A DNA stretch of 64,000 nucleotides from Chamaea fasciata (taxonomy: Eukaryota > Chordata > Aves > Passeriformes > Sylviidae), in the NCBI GenBank assembly GCA_029207755.1, contig JARCOQ010000002.1:44595744-44659743 (forward strand), written 5' to 3'. This document shows positions 1-13,240 of the stretch, in pieces (within the stretch, counting starts at the first letter, position 1; each line of letters begins with the position of its first letter). The translations under genes were made by a program, and so were the position numbers. The notes beneath the pieces were generated by a model that was not told the DNA's origin, did no database searches, and saw only the letters and a program-made list of their open reading frames with translations.

Positions 1-3000
1 CAGTCTCTTAGAGTGGCTTGGATCCACTAGTAAATTCAGTCAGAAGAAGTGTTTTGATATGATTGAGAGCTGGGGAATAAGGAGGGCAGGTGATACCTGC
101 AGGAAGATTATATCCTGACAGCCTGCCACCCTGGCTAGGATTTCTGGGCCAGAGTGATGATCAAACTGAAAATGAGCTCTAGTGTGGTGTGGTGTGGGTT
201 TTCCTTACATGAACAATAACGTGAAGATTGAGTAAGAAAGACAAGATGAATTTACTTCTCTGCATGTTAAATAATTATCTGCTGCTAATTGCACAGTGTG
301 TTCCACCTTGGCATGTCCACATTCAAAAAAGTGAGACTGCAGAGGCTGGAGCAAAGAGTGACAGGGAAAAGGACCTGCTGGTGAGAGACTGGAAGCCAAA
401 GCATTTGCCAAAATAGCCACTGTGAGACACCCCAATGGTAGTGCGCTAGGACCCTCAAAGAGGGGAAATACTGTCTGCTTTTTTGATGGAAAGGAGATGA
501 GGGCTCTCAGCTGGACACTGACCAAAACCAAAATAAGTGGGTTTATAACTGGTTGTTTTTCTGAAAGATAAACATTAGTCAAGACAATAATCTCAACAGA
601 GGGGTAGCTGATAGAAGACCAAATGAAATGTTAATATGTTTAGAGGAGTTAATAGTCTTCTTAATCAGATTTTTGGATGAAAGCAACCGAATCAGGGACA
701 GTATTATTAGAATACAGACCTAATCCATGCCACTATTCTCTCAGCTACAAAGGGGAACTTTCCAAGGAATAATATTTAAATCCTGAGCCCTGAATTTCTG
801 CATGACCTGGGGCTTTTGTGTACCTGGTTGACGGGGAAGATTTTGAATCTAAAAAATGACCGACTTGAATTTCAGTGAGAGTTCACTGCAGTGAACATTC
901 AGTGGGAGATCTGTGATGAAATTGTGTAATGTAGATACATGGAATCCAGAGATATCTTTAATCTGAAAGGTCACTGTGTCAGAGTTATTGCTTATACATA
1001 TCATGGGTTAGAATGCTATGAATGACATCAAAACAAAACCCAAAGACAAATTCATACATATCAAATTTCCGGGAAGCTGGGCATTTGGGTAAATTGGGAC
1101 ATAGATAAAACCATTTATGGCTTTAAGTATTTAACACCTGTTTGAGGAACTTGTCAGTCCAAAGCTACTATTTCTCATTAAAAATTTTATAGGAACAGTG
1201 TAATTTTGTACAGTTCAAACTTCTTCACATCCACCTCTAGCTCATAGGACAGGAGTCCTTGCTGGTTCCATTATCCTATGTTTCTCACACTAAGGAATTG
1301 GTGAACTCTGTGAACCTGATAACAATCCAGTTCTAGTCATTCAAAACTTACATCAGCATATGTAAGCAGGCTCAGTACTTTCTTTGCTTTGATATTACAT
1401 CATATTCTCATTTTTTCTCCAGGGACTAATGATTATAACTCATGGTCACTCAGAAGCATGTATCCAGTCAGTATGGATATTGAAGTTAAATCTTGTTAGA
1501 ACTTTTACTTAATTCCATTCTGTTTGTATTAATTTAGTCTATTTTCACTTTTAATCCTCTATTTGGAAGTACAGTTAAGGAGGTGTTATGGAAAAATAAT
1601 TTTCTTGGTGCATTCATTAGTCTTTTTAACTTGATGTCTTGCTGAAGAGCTGCATTAAAAACTTCCACTCAACAGATTTTGGGTTTGCTTTAAATAAAGA
1701 GATAATTGAATTGGCAAGAGATGCCATTCACAGCTCTCTGGATTCACATAGACATCTACTGTGGGTTGCAGTAGTACTGTGGGTTGTAGTCATAGATCTG
1801 ATGAGACTCAGCCTTCAGGACTGCTCTCTGGTATAGTACATAGGAGGAAACACTATCTTGTGGAAGTAGTTAAAGGAGGAAGGAATGAACATTGTCAATG
1901 TCCATTGTCCAAAATCCAACACTGATACTTCTTCAATAGGTCCATGAGTTGGTGGAAATGGAAGCAGTCTGGTGACACCTCCGAAGAGTCTCTTGCCACA
2001 TTTTCTGCAGAGCAGGGTGGTTGGGGAGCTGTTAGATCTGCTCTGTCAGCTATGAGGTATCATGGCATAGGAGTCTTCAGTGCAGGGGAGAGCCTGCAGT
2101 CCAATTGTCCGGAGGGTAAAAAACGTCTATTTACATTTTTTTTTCTAGGTAGGAAGGAAATGAATTATATCCTCATAAGTGTGACTTGGGGAAGGAAATT
2201 AATAAGATCCATGCAAGAGGCTTTTCTTGAAGGAGTCAGTAAAGGAAGTCCAGTGCCAGCCATGGAAGATGCTATTTAGAAACTGAAACAGACAAAACCC
2301 AGGTTGGGTAAAGTTTACGACATCAGCATCTGTCATCTGAAAACTGTACAGATCCAGTGTTGGATACCATGATCTTTTATCAATTATAGCTTTGGGCAGC
2401 ACAATGGGACTTTTCTAATTCTTGAGCTCCTGAATGGTGCTCATTAAAAGAGAAAAAAGCAGCTGAATTTCAGAAAAGTTTTACTGATTGTGTCAAAATG
2501 TTAGGGTCCAGAGGGTGCTGTCAGCTCTATGACTCCTACCCAGCCACCCTCAAAGCTTCCTCCACCTGCCCACAACACAGGACCCTATGTCAGCCCCCTG
2601 GCTTCCCCTCATCTGCCCTCCCCCTGGGCATGGATGGAATGGTTGGACAGGCTCTGGGGAACGCCCAGCTCTCACAAGCCTCAGGGAGTCCCTGGTCCCC
2701 ATGGTGCCCTGGAGCAGAGGATTCTCCTTATGATCCTGGGAGCCAACTTCTTTCATAGTAATCCATCAGCGAGGCATAGGTAATGAGTGATTGCATACCT
2801 TGGCCTCACGTCAACGGAGATTTACATGAGCAAGAGTACCTAGTCTGGAGCAGAAATGATATGTTGAGACTGATCTTAATTCAAACTTGTAAATCACAGA
2901 TCATAAACTATAATGAGACTTCACTTTAAGTAAGGACAAGAAGAAAATCTGTGTCCAAAACACCTTGTATACAGTGCAGACTTGGCCATCAGACACGACG

Positions 3001-4213
3001 ATGACTTAATGTTGGTCTTTATGGAGTCAACCTTTTGCAAAAAGCCAAATTGACTGGACATTTCTTATTCTTTTTTTAAAAATATATTTTGTAGTAAAAG
3101 AAACTACCTTGATTTAGACTGCTTGTTGTACATGGAAGAATCTGCTGATACCTATTTTTGAATTTTTCAATAAAATGCAGCAGCTGAAGTAAGATTTTCT
3201 GACCTTTTATTTTGAGAGAAATGAACAGAGTATGTTAACTTATCTCTTACTTTTGATAACCTATTACAAACTGAGTAGGATTTGTGAGAAACTGATGCTG
3301 AATTTCTGTGGATATGGCCCTTCCATATGGTCGGAAACTTCTGAACATAAGGAAAATTCTTTTCTCTGGCCAGAAAGGTTGAATGGAAAAATTCAATTAT
3401 TGTTTGATATGGAAAGAGAAGGTGAGTCATACTCATTTCTTCCATGGTGAACAGCATGGACTTTCTGCATCCAAAGACACAGAAGTAATTACTGCTAGAG
3501 AAAATGGGAAGAGACTGACCAGCACTGTGGGGAGGTTAAGGGTTCAATGTGATGCAGCAAATGCCCTGGTGTCCTTTTGATATGGTACTAAAAGTTTTTC
3601 CACTGAATAATTTCTTTAGTCATATTTTGAATAAGTTTGATAACGGCACATCTTACTGTCTGTAGGAGGCAGTTTGATTGAAAAAGGAGGGCAGCACTGT
3701 CACACAGAGATTGCTTTCCAACAGTTAATGCTCATCTGCTTGCATATAGCTTAATGTAGTTGAAAGTTAAGTAAGAGAAACCTCACGGATCTTTTGGGAT
3801 CTTGTAGCCAGTTTATTATTTTTTAGGAAAACTAGAAAGCCTCCAAGGCTGTGTATGTACACAGAGGTGTATGAGCCATTTGTTCTGTACCAAAGTAGTT
3901 CTGGATCCTGAGGCCACGGGGAAAGAAGAAAAGGCACTCAGGATTGCACCTGGATGCTGTTCTTCTTTCCGTGTTTGGATCTTGGAACACATGCCCTGTG
4001 AAAAGAGGACGGGGCAACTGAGTGTGCTCACCTTCAGGCTTCAGAGGGACCTGACAGTGGCTGCCAGTGCCTATGGGAAGGTCATTGTGGGTAAAAAGCT
4101 GAGATCTTCACCAGAATGCACAGAGGAGAAGGGGCAGATTTCTGGAACTGAAATTAGATTAAAAGGTGAAGGGGGCAGGGGGTAGAGGCAAGGGATGGGA
4201 AATACATCACCTC
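1..4213. other. Unique noncoding sequence, no gene seen
   Basis: I see no gene in this stretch. Open frames are short and lack recognisable domains or paired splice signals. A locally GC-richer block lies at about 2500-2760, rich in CC and CCTG words, and gives overlapping chance frames on both strands. A small tandem duplication lies at 1757-1792. The rest is AT-rich sequence with no interspersed repeat I can name. This is consistent with intergenic or intronic vertebrate DNA. Confidence 0.6.
1757..1792. repeat. 18-bp tandem duplication, two copies
   Basis: Two adjacent 18-base units both begin TACTGTGGGTTG and differ only near their ends (CAGTAG versus TAGTCA). This is seen directly. It is most simply a replication-slippage duplication. 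No function is implied. Confidence 0.8.
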
Positions 4214-4340
4214 ATCTTTGGAGGCTTGCAGGCAAAGCCCTGAGCAGCCTGATCTGAATTCAGTCTTGATCCTGCTTTGAACAGGAGGTTGAACTAGAGA
4301 TCTTCTCAAATCTCCTCCAACCTCAACGAGTCTCTGTCTT
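4214..4340 (+). mobile_element. Old CR1 LINE 3'-end fragment
   Basis: The stretch follows the typical 3' untranslated end of old CR1 elements in order: a TTGGAGGCTTGCAGGCA-like lead, GAGCAGCCTGATCTGAAT, then CCTGCTTTGAACAGGAGGTTG, AACTAGAGATC and CTCCAACCTCAACGA. CR1 is the dominant LINE of birds and is nearly always 5'-truncated, as here. The divergence and the loss of the terminal octamer repeats suggest an old copy. The assignment comes from remembered consensus, not a search. It is an untranslated remnant with no coding capacity. Confidence 0.7.
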
Positions 4341-6687
4341 CTCTGGATAATAAAAAGCAGTGTAGCATGACCTCTTAACATTACAAAACATGATATGCTC
4401 TTTGCAAAATCTGATGTATCATTATCATTAAATCAATTATGACTAATTTTACCACTTATTATATGTATAAAAAAGAATATACTATTTTCTTCTTGACTCT
4501 AGTCATCTTGCTCTTTTAAAATCATATTTTGATCTTAGTCATAACATTATCTGACTCATCTTAAAATAAATTATTTACATAATCTTCCCATGGTCTCTGT
4601 GTTGAGGTTTTTTTCCCTGCAAATAGTTTAATAACGTTTGATCATTGTGTGACAATTATGTCTTTTCTGAATGAAAATTCTCCTTTTAATAAAATCAGGT
4701 AAGGAGATTATCTTCATGGGCCCAGCAAGGACTTTGCTCTGCAGAGTGTGCAAGTCCTCTTAAGTGGTGTGAGGTGATAGGGTAGATTTCCTTGGAAGAG
4801 CACAAGCTGCAAAAGGTTTGTATTCTAGGACATGAAAATTCAAAGATGGAGAAGAACACTTTCTGCCAAGGCAGCAACAGGATTTACTTCCTAACGCTGT
4901 CAGATATGTTCCTGTCAAAGAAAAAGCCATTTCCTCCTGAAATCTTTATTTCTGAACACTTTCTTTTGTTTTAATATGACCTGGAACTAGAAAGGAAAAG
5001 AATTTTCTTTGATTTTGTCATTTTTTGCCTTGATCCTCTACCAGTATTTATTATTTGCTTACATATTATCTACAGCAACATAAAGAAATAATTATAGAGA
5101 AGACAAATAAAATGGTTCTGTAAATTTGCCACTTCTAATTTCTTTTTTTATACTATGATCTCTTCTTTAATCCTCATAGTGCTAATCTAGACCTCTCATT
5201 TTCCTCACATAACATCAAAGAATAACTTAGGTTTCTCTTTGAGGAATAAATGTAAAAGCATTTATTATATCTTCCAGCATACATCAAGTTACTCAAATAC
5301 AGAAAATTATTCAAATTTCATTTCAGTGCCATTAAACAAATATTTTTCAAGCTTATTTAAACAACTTAGACTCATGAGAGTTAATGTTCCATTTCATTTG
5401 TCCTTCTTTTCTTTAATGAGCTAATATTGCTCCTCAGATGACATTTTTGAGTGCCTGAAGGACTTTCTGGGTGACTCAGGCCAGGAGATACTGCTGCAGG
5501 GTGTTTGGATGGGAGGTGTCTCAGGAGAATCCTGTCCTTGGGGCCATCCTAATGATTCCCTGCTAGAAGATTCTCTCTGTGATTTTTACGGTGGAGTAGT
5601 GTTGCTGGAGAGAGGCTTTGTGTCTGAGCAGGTCCGTGGCACTGAGAGGAGGGTGCAAATATCCAGGTATTTCAGTATGGTGCTCTCTATACTGAGCCCT
5701 CTGCCTTCTCTCATGGGTGAGGCTGAATTTGGATTTCTGGTTCTGCGACAGCAATAGGAGAGATCAAAAAGGGCTGTATGTTCTAGAGAGGGCACCTTGC
5801 AGCACTCTTGGCTGTGTCTTTTAATGCTTTGCTTTGCATGTGTACCACATATGTGAATAAACACTTAGATGTTGGACAGACTTGTTTACAATGCATTTAC
5901 TAAGTATTTTCAAGGTACCCACAAGTCACATGAGTGCAAGAAAGAGGATTTCACTACTTGCCCATCGTAAGGAATTATTACACCTTTTTTTGGTCTTCAG
6001 ACTAGGTACAAGATTTCAGCTAGCCAGGAATAGAGCTTAACTGTTATTTAATAGGCTCAGGAGCAGTTAAAGATCAAACCAGAAAGACCTTCTGGTTCCC
6101 TGCCAAAGTAATAGTACCATATTACCAAAGTAATAGTACCATGGACTTTCTATGCATAAAGCATTTCTTTTAGAATCTCACACAAATTCAATCAAAAAAA
6201 GGGAATATTATCCCTCTAAATTCAAGAAAAACATTTGCATGTATTGAAACTGTAGCAGGTTCCCTTCTATAAAGGTAAAATCAAGGTTTTGCTTTACTTT
6301 TCATTAATGGTTAGGTAGTTCCTCTGATTTGGAGTTGTCCGACTCGGCATTAAATAGGGAGAAATGTCTTTCCACAGTGAAAGTGGGACATTAACTGCAG
6401 TGACCTGCCCAAATTCCAGTTTGAATAATTGCACACTCTTAAATAAAATGCCCTTTGACATTTCTGTTAAGGATAAGTGTTTTTTTATCCCAACTGATCT
6501 TGAAATGAGGAATACTGATAAAAAAAAAAGTCTTTTCATTTCTTGTGAGAGCTAGCTGCATTACATGGATGGGCAAATCTAATCTGGGCTATTATTGTGC
6601 CACCACATGTAGAAAGGCTGAGGATCCACTGCAAATGAGTGGCAAAACTTCATTACATTTCCTAAGTACAGGATTCCACTTATCATT
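4341..6687. other. Unique AT-rich noncoding sequence
   Basis: No gene is visible. The block from about 4380 to 4600 is very AT-rich. A 22-base-period direct duplication lies at 6103-6142. Short open frames around 5509-5864 overlap on both strands and have no recognisable features. Confidence 0.6.
6103..6142. repeat. 18-bp direct repeat, 22-bp period
   Basis: The sequence CCAAAGTAATAGTACCAT occurs at 6103-6120 and again, identically, at 6125-6142, separated by ATTA. Perfect identity suggests a recent local duplication. Confidence 0.9.
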
Positions 6688-6776
6688 CCTGGGCCTGGTT
6701 CTGTCATCAACCTCACATAGCATCTTGTGTAAGTTACTTCACTACTTCATAGAAAAGATTTATCCCCTCCTCTAAA
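6688..6776 (+). mobile_element. Possible decayed MIR-type SINE
   Basis: The word order resembles the middle of MIR/CORE-SINEs: GGGCCTGGTTCTGTCATCAAC, then a TGTGTAAGTTACTTCACTACTTC stretch like the usual TGTGACC...AAGTCACTTAACCTC segment, then pyrimidine-rich ATCCCCTCCTCTAAA. The similarity is weak and from memory. It could be chance, so treat it as tentative. Confidence 0.3.
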
Positions 6777-9700
6777 TTAATGTAACTTAAAAACTGACCA
6801 CAATTTTAAGTACAAATAATAAGCACCATATAAGGTCTCTATTTTGATATAGTTATTATGAACAAGGCAAATAAAAGTCTCTTTTGTTTAAGGTTTCCCA
6901 TTACAGGACTCCATTTTTCAGTTACTTGCATCAAATGACCTGAGCACACTTATGTTTTCCATGAAGGGTAGGGACTTCAGCCTCAGGTCTTTTGGAAATT
7001 TTACCACAAAAGGTGTGCATTTTTCTTCCTGTCTGTAAAGAGGTCCCCAGATCTGGCTGAATTATGTGCTTCTTGAAACCTTAGTTCTTATTTGCTCAGC
7101 AGTGACCTGGCAGAAGTTGGCACCTAGGTTTCCGAAGATACCATCTGCACTGGGCATCCTCTGTCCCAAGGCCATAGGAGATGAACATAACTTTCCCTGG
7201 AATTTCTCCTCCTGTTACCATGTACGGTTATGGCACAGCATCTAATAGCAGGGTCTAATATCCTCTGCTCCTGCTGTTTTTCCTTCTGGTGCCCTAGCAA
7301 TGAAGAGATGGAGGCAACCTGAGGGGAATGGGAAGGATGCAAAATCAAGGAACACAGGATGAGGGAAAATCTGCTCAGAGCGACTTACTCAGCATCACAG
7401 GAGAATTCAGCGGTATGCTCAAGCATAAAATTTGCTTTTCCTAGAACAGCATTGTGGTTGCCAGATATGCTATGTAACATGGGATTTCCTGAATTATAGC
7501 CTCAAATTCCATGCCCTCTATTAAAATATAGAGGTGATTGATTTCCCTGTATATTCCAGAACTAGTCTTTGTAAAATCTCATAATCTTCTACTAACTTTG
7601 ATCTCCATCTTCTCTGTGGGTGTTTTTGTGTTTCATTCCTCACATTGTGTGGGTAAACCCACTTCTGAGGGTTATAACAGGAGGTAACAAAACCCACACG
7701 TTCACATGTAGGATTTATGCCACTGCTAAAGTGAGATATGCTTGGCTGACCTCAGGATGGACTGCAAATGGACTTTCAGAAAAATGGGTTTTTGGTAAGG
7801 AAGGAGGAGAGTAAGGCTGAGAACAAGCTGAAATACCAGTTTTTGTTCTGGATCTGAAAGTGTTGAATGGTTGGAGTAAAAGGCTTTTTGGTGGTAACCC
7901 CGACCCCAGTACAGGGAGCAGGTGTGATAAAGGGGTCACAATGATGTCTCATGCCGGATAAATGGTTTTGAGACCATTAGAGTTTCTTGAAACCAGGTAG
8001 ATCCCTCTGAACAGTCCAATCTGGATGGATTCACACTATTCACAGGGTTTCTGGAGAGTAAACTTTGTGATCAGCTCCATTTTTGTTGATCTTCACCTTT
8101 TTTTGTAATATGGTTGATATTCTGGGAGGTTTACAAGATCCCTGTCCCACCCTGGAGCCCATCTGAGTGCCTCCACTTCGCTGACATTCAGTGTTATTCA
8201 GTATGTGAACTGAAGCCACAGTGAAAGCCATCAAGAGCTTGTGGATATGAACAACCCTGAATTCATCTTTCTTGTGTATGTGCTGACACTTCACAGGCCC
8301 CAAACTTTGATTTCCAGGGAAGAGCAGGCTCTGTGTGCCTGGCTAACACACAGTTGGCCTCAGCAGACCACACTATCTGTTGACAAAGTCTGCCTTGAAG
8401 GTGCCTTGCCTATCTCCCCAAGTTCACTCACTCCTGCCACCTCCTGCAGATGAAGCTGGAGGTTGCTGGAAAGAGCTAGATCCTCTGCTGCCTTGATTGC
8501 CTGATGTTGTGGGTCACCTTCCCCCTTGCCTGTCTCTGGTGGCAGCAATGCCAAAGCACTGTGAAATTTTGTTTTAAACAGCTTGGTTGTCCTGGTCTTC
8601 CTCAGCATCCTTTCCCCTGCGGCACCAGGTCTCCAGGCACAGCGCCTCTGCGCTGTGACTGTGGCTGCTGAAGATTGCCTGTGCTTGCTAGAGTTCCTCT
8701 CCCTATGCCCCCTTCCAGCACTCTCATTAGGAATGTGCATAATTCTGTGCTTGCAATTAGTATATGCTGTTTGAGGCCTAATTATACTGTATGTTCTGGT
8801 TTATCAAAAGCTGCTCATCTGTTGTGTGAAAAACAGTTTAGGAATCTCAGGCTGCCTTCTGCAGGAGTCCTCCTCCTTTGAAGTGGGAAGATCAGAGTCA
8901 CGGCTGGGTCAGCCCAGCAGGAGTTCTGCCTCCGCTCAGGGTGCCGGGTGTCGGCAGCAGAGCAGGATGGGCTCCTGCTGTGCAAACGTGGCTGGAGAGC
9001 TTCACATCCCACAGTGCGGCCCAGAGACAGCCATAATCCCCTGCTGAGCCCTGGGAGCAAGGCATGTCACAGCTAGCTGCATTCCCTCCCTCTTCCTTTC
9101 CTCTCCTCTCTTCTTACAGTTACATTTTCTTCTTGCTCTTAAGCATTTTCTTTCAGTAGTGACACCAGCTACCTTCTTCTTTTTTAAGAACAATTGATAT
9201 TCACGCGACCCTGGAAAAATGTATTTTCTGCATAGGCCACAGGTCAGTATTTTCAATGGAAATCATAGTGTGTAGTATCACAAGTTATTTTAAATCTAAT
9301 GAGAAATGCAAGAAATCCTGCAGTGAAATGAAGCTGACCTTGGTGACCGTGACTGTATCTCAGCATTGCATTTATCAGTGCAGTGTAAAACATGTAGAAG
9401 CCTGGTCTTAGATAGGGAGGCAAAAATATTTATTCTACCTAATATTTTATAGAGAATTGGGAGTAAATAGCTTTTGCAACCGCCAGCCCCAGTATCTATT
9501 ATTTTGACTGAAGGAATATATTTTAAAAAAGAGTTGAACCTGTGTAATAATAAGAGGTAGAAGAAATATTATCAGCATGTGTTACAGGATAAACTGAACC
9601 AAAGATATCCTGACACCATACTTTATTGCATTCCATGTTCGAATATATTATTAAGAGTTTTTGGGTGTAGAGGTAGAATATCTGGGATTTATCCAGTGTT

Positions 9701-12700
9701 ATCCAGCAAGAATCAAAACAGGATGCTCTCACTCATTTGGAAAAGCTAGCACTTGCAGGCATTAATAACATAAATGATAGTGTGTCCAGGGCAATCATCA
9801 CATTGCTGGTTTTGGACAGTATCTCTTCCGTTCAACAAATTAAAATCTCTTCTCTTTACAAATGGGGCACCTCCTCTACACTAATCATTTGTGGTTAGCA
9901 GGACTTGGGCTACCCGGAGCAGCATACAGTAGTAGTAAATTTGCCAAATGCACTGGGTCGCTGACTGAGAAAAGATCTATTGGTGATGCAAGCTAACCTC
10001 ATGGCACTGAGAGATGTAGTGCATCAGCCGGTCCTAGGAAAAGAATGATGTGATGTGGAACTTAATCTTTTGGGTGTGTTAACAACTCAAGACTGTGTCT
10101 AGAGAGTGACAGGACAGGAGTGAATGCCATCCTGTGTCTCCCATGGAGGAACCAAACAGAAAATTTGCAGATAAAATGAAGAAAATGTAGGTGTGTATCA
10201 GCACCTGCCAGCAGCAAGATGCTGCAGAGACTTGCTGCACACAGCACTTGTCACAGGACATCCAGACGCACTCCGTCCTGGAGACCTGAAGGAGGTGCAT
10301 GGTGACATCAGATAAATGTGACACCATGCTAACAGATCATGTTAGTAGCATGTTGTTTGCAGGGCTTAGGTGAACTCTTCTGTTTTCTGGAAAAAAAAAG
10401 GAAAAAGCTTCACATGGTTTGTAATGTAGAGTCTGCTCATGCCTACAGAAAGCTGCATGTGTCACATGCTGAGGATTTAAAGAGTATATATAATATGTAA
10501 TATTAACCCATATATTTTTATATGCATGTATATGCCTGCACTTATATAAAATATATCTTACGAAGAATCAGATATATGTGTGGCAGCAGGAGCTATGCAC
10601 ATTCCCTAAGTACTCCCCACAACCAGAATCTGAAGAAAAAAGGACAAAGACTGGTTACTGCAGAAGCCTGAAGAAAGAGAAAAAGGTTCCTGACCTGAAA
10701 GTTAGATGATGTTGTTTGTCCATTTTAAAATATGCTTGTGAGCCGCACTAGGCAAGGTTTCAAAACACACACACCACTGCTTCAATTCTGTCATTCAGTC
10801 ATACTGAGCTTGCAAAGCAAAATACAAAAGTGATGTCAGAATCATGATGTGGAAGTTTTGTTTTGGAGAAAATCAGACAACCCCAGAGGATACCTGCAAC
10901 AAATTCAGTTCCGCAAGCACACAATATGCTCGGACTTTGGGAAAACTGCCTGACAGATTTTCAGTAAGTCCTAGACTTGAAACACATATCAAGGTACTTA
11001 TTTTTAGTGTCAGCAACAGGCAGTATGTCCATAGCAGGATATTTTGGCATCTGATCTGATAGATTCACTTATATAATTGAAATAATATCTTGGCTTTTTC
11101 TACTCTTGGCTTCCTTTTGGGGAAAAAACCCTGAAAAGATGAGGACTATGAATCATAAAAAAATTTGAAATTTTTGTGTTATGTATTATCACTTGGCTTT
11201 TTTTTTACCAAATAATTTTAGAGAACCATATTATGTTCCTGCCAGAAGATTTAAATGTTCTCTGAAGTTAGTGATTCAGCAATGTGAAAGATTGTTTTGA
11301 TGCTAACTCATTAGGGAAGATAAAGTCAACATGCACATTGATTTCAAAATCCTCTCTTGAAATATATAGAGCTGACTGTTTATTATCTTTGAATCTGCAG
11401 GGATTGGCACAAATTTGTTTAACTCCTTAGAACTGGATATAGAGAATTTGAAAGGAAGCCTTATTTACAGATATTGGCTTTAGTCCACATTCTGCATCAT
11501 GTGCAGCTGTCTTCTGGGTCAAAGTGATTATAGGAAAGGAGGTAGATCATGCACAACTTTTCATACGCAATTACCCTTCACTAACATTACAGGAACAAAC
11601 TGGGGTTAGCAAAAATTCTTATTAGGCTTTATAAGGTCTAGAAATCTTCATTACCCCCTTTTTCATACCAGCTTGGTTTTTACACTCAAACCTAATCAAT
11701 TCATGACAGTAAGCATGTATTAAGATGGTTTATCACAAGGAGACAAATTGCTTTCCATGTTATGGAATATGACTTTTTGAAACCACGTCACTTGCAGTAA
11801 ACCACCACTACAAATTGTTTGTTGAGAATCAGATTTCTTCTGGAGAAGTATAGCTGTGCCTCAAATAAATCAGTTCTTGGTGTCTGTGGTAGCTTAAAAT
11901 AAGTGAAAAAGTGTATGGGAGAGTAATTGACTGTGAATTCAAGGAGAAACAAGAAGTCGGAAGTCAAAAAGTTTCCAGAGAGACCAGACATCATGTGAAG
12001 GTGAAGGAGAAGAAGAATGGGGATGGTGACTATGCTGAACTGACCTGGGCAAAGGGACCTGAAGGGTCCTTCCAACTTGCTGGGTACAGTGAACAACCAC
12101 AGTCCCATTCATAAGCTCTGGAAATTCCACCACAATACTATTTCCCTAGTATGTAATTAAAATAAGATCTTTCTTAGACTGAGAGTTATAGCCATAGAAA
12201 AACACACATGAGGCTTTTATGCTTTCTTTTTCTTTTGTTTACATGTGTCTGACTGAATAACAAGATGAATAATGCAGCTCTGAGCTTCTTCAGGTCCCAG
12301 TTATATTTCATGCATAACATTAACAAATATGAACGATCATAATTAGAAGAAGTCATGATGCATTGGTGACATTTGCATTACTCCACTTTTCATCATCTGC
12401 TGTGCCAGGGAACCTTCAGAGTCTGGTGCTGGCCACTGTGTGCAAAGGCTGTCTCTGTCTGGTCTAAAAGGTCACACTCCTGAGTCTAAAATATGCCTCA
12501 ATGCCCTGTGAAAAGTGTTTTGGCTGAGTTTTCCACTTGATTTTGCAGCTGTGCTGTCCTGGCACACAGCTAAGTGAGTGGCTTGTGGCTGTGGCTGATT
12601 AATCCTGAATGGACAGGAGGAGCAGTGAATTTCCTGCTGCCACCATGGGAGAGAACCATGGTCACCACAATGACCCTCCTTTGTGTTGGACCCCAGTGTT

Positions 12701-13100
12701 AGATTATATTCTGTTCATTTTTGAAATGTCACTACTAGAAGATTTGAGAGCTGCTTTATAAAGTGTTGTATTTAACCCCTGCTTTGTTTTAAGGTGTGTC
12801 AATGTCATACTGATCTGTCAGGCTGGAGAACTGAGGGACCATTTTCAGTTTACTGCAAGCCACTGGAAATACTTTTAGGTTTGTAACCACAGCAAAACCC
12901 TTCTATTTCAGATATGGTCAAATATAAATTCACTGGCAACAGAAAGCTGGCTTGTTTGACATCAAGAATATTTCCCCTCTGAGGTAATATAAAATGCTTT
13001 GAGGTACTTTTCTTGAAACCTTGACATTTGCTTTATTCTCTATGATTTTATGGAGGGTTTGTGTGCTCCTAAAGTGCACAGAGAATTTAAAGCTACAGCT
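6777..13100. other. Unique noncoding sequence
   Basis: I see no gene. At 6968-7006 the words GGGACTTCAGCCTCAG and TTTTGGAAATTTTACCAC resemble an ancient repeat common in turtles and crocodilians, but this is weak. Around 8550-9050 the sequence is locally GC-richer with a few CpGs. The open frames there run in several overlapping frames on both strands, as expected of chance. At 10480-10575 there is a TA-rich block of alternating TATA and ATAT words. Nothing else is recognisable. Confidence 0.55.
10480..10575. repeat. TA-rich low-complexity block
   Basis: The block is dense in TATATAATATG, TATATATTTTTATATGCATG and TATAAAATATATC words, interrupted by short non-TA pieces. It is low-complexity DNA, possibly prone to unwinding. 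No promoter is proposed, because no gene starts nearby. Confidence 0.6.
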
Positions 13101-13240
13101 TTATGAAAAAGTGAGGTTCAGTGGTTAGCACATTAAGTAAGAATCAGGGGACAACAGGATAGCTCCCACAACACTGGAGTAATCTATCTCTATCACTGTT
13201 CCTTATTTTCTGCTTTAGTCAACGTGGCTGTATCAGCGGT
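13101..13240 (+). mobile_element. Possible decayed MIR/CORE-SINE
   Basis: The stretch starts with GAGGTTCAGTGGTTAGCACA, which looks like the tRNA-derived A-box head of MIR-type SINEs. GAATCAGGGGACAACAGGATAG follows, where GAGTCAGGAGACCTGGGTTC is usual, then a pyrimidine-rich tail. The resemblance is partial and unsearched. Confidence 0.4.

Noticed and set aside
205..582. 125-codon minus-strand frame
   Set aside because: Hydrophobic start and proline/serine-rich middle without any recognisable pattern; within chance length.
8360..8740. 126-codon minus-strand frame in a locally GC-rich area
   Set aside because: Composition explains the lack of stops. Plus-strand frames overlap it and there is no domain.
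10480..10575. TATA-rich block considered as a promoter
   Set aside because: Low complexity explains it, and no transcript start or exon follows.
12045..12110. CR1-like words (GGGTCCTTCCAACTTG)
   Set aside because: Only about 16 bases match, with no neighbouring CR1 blocks.
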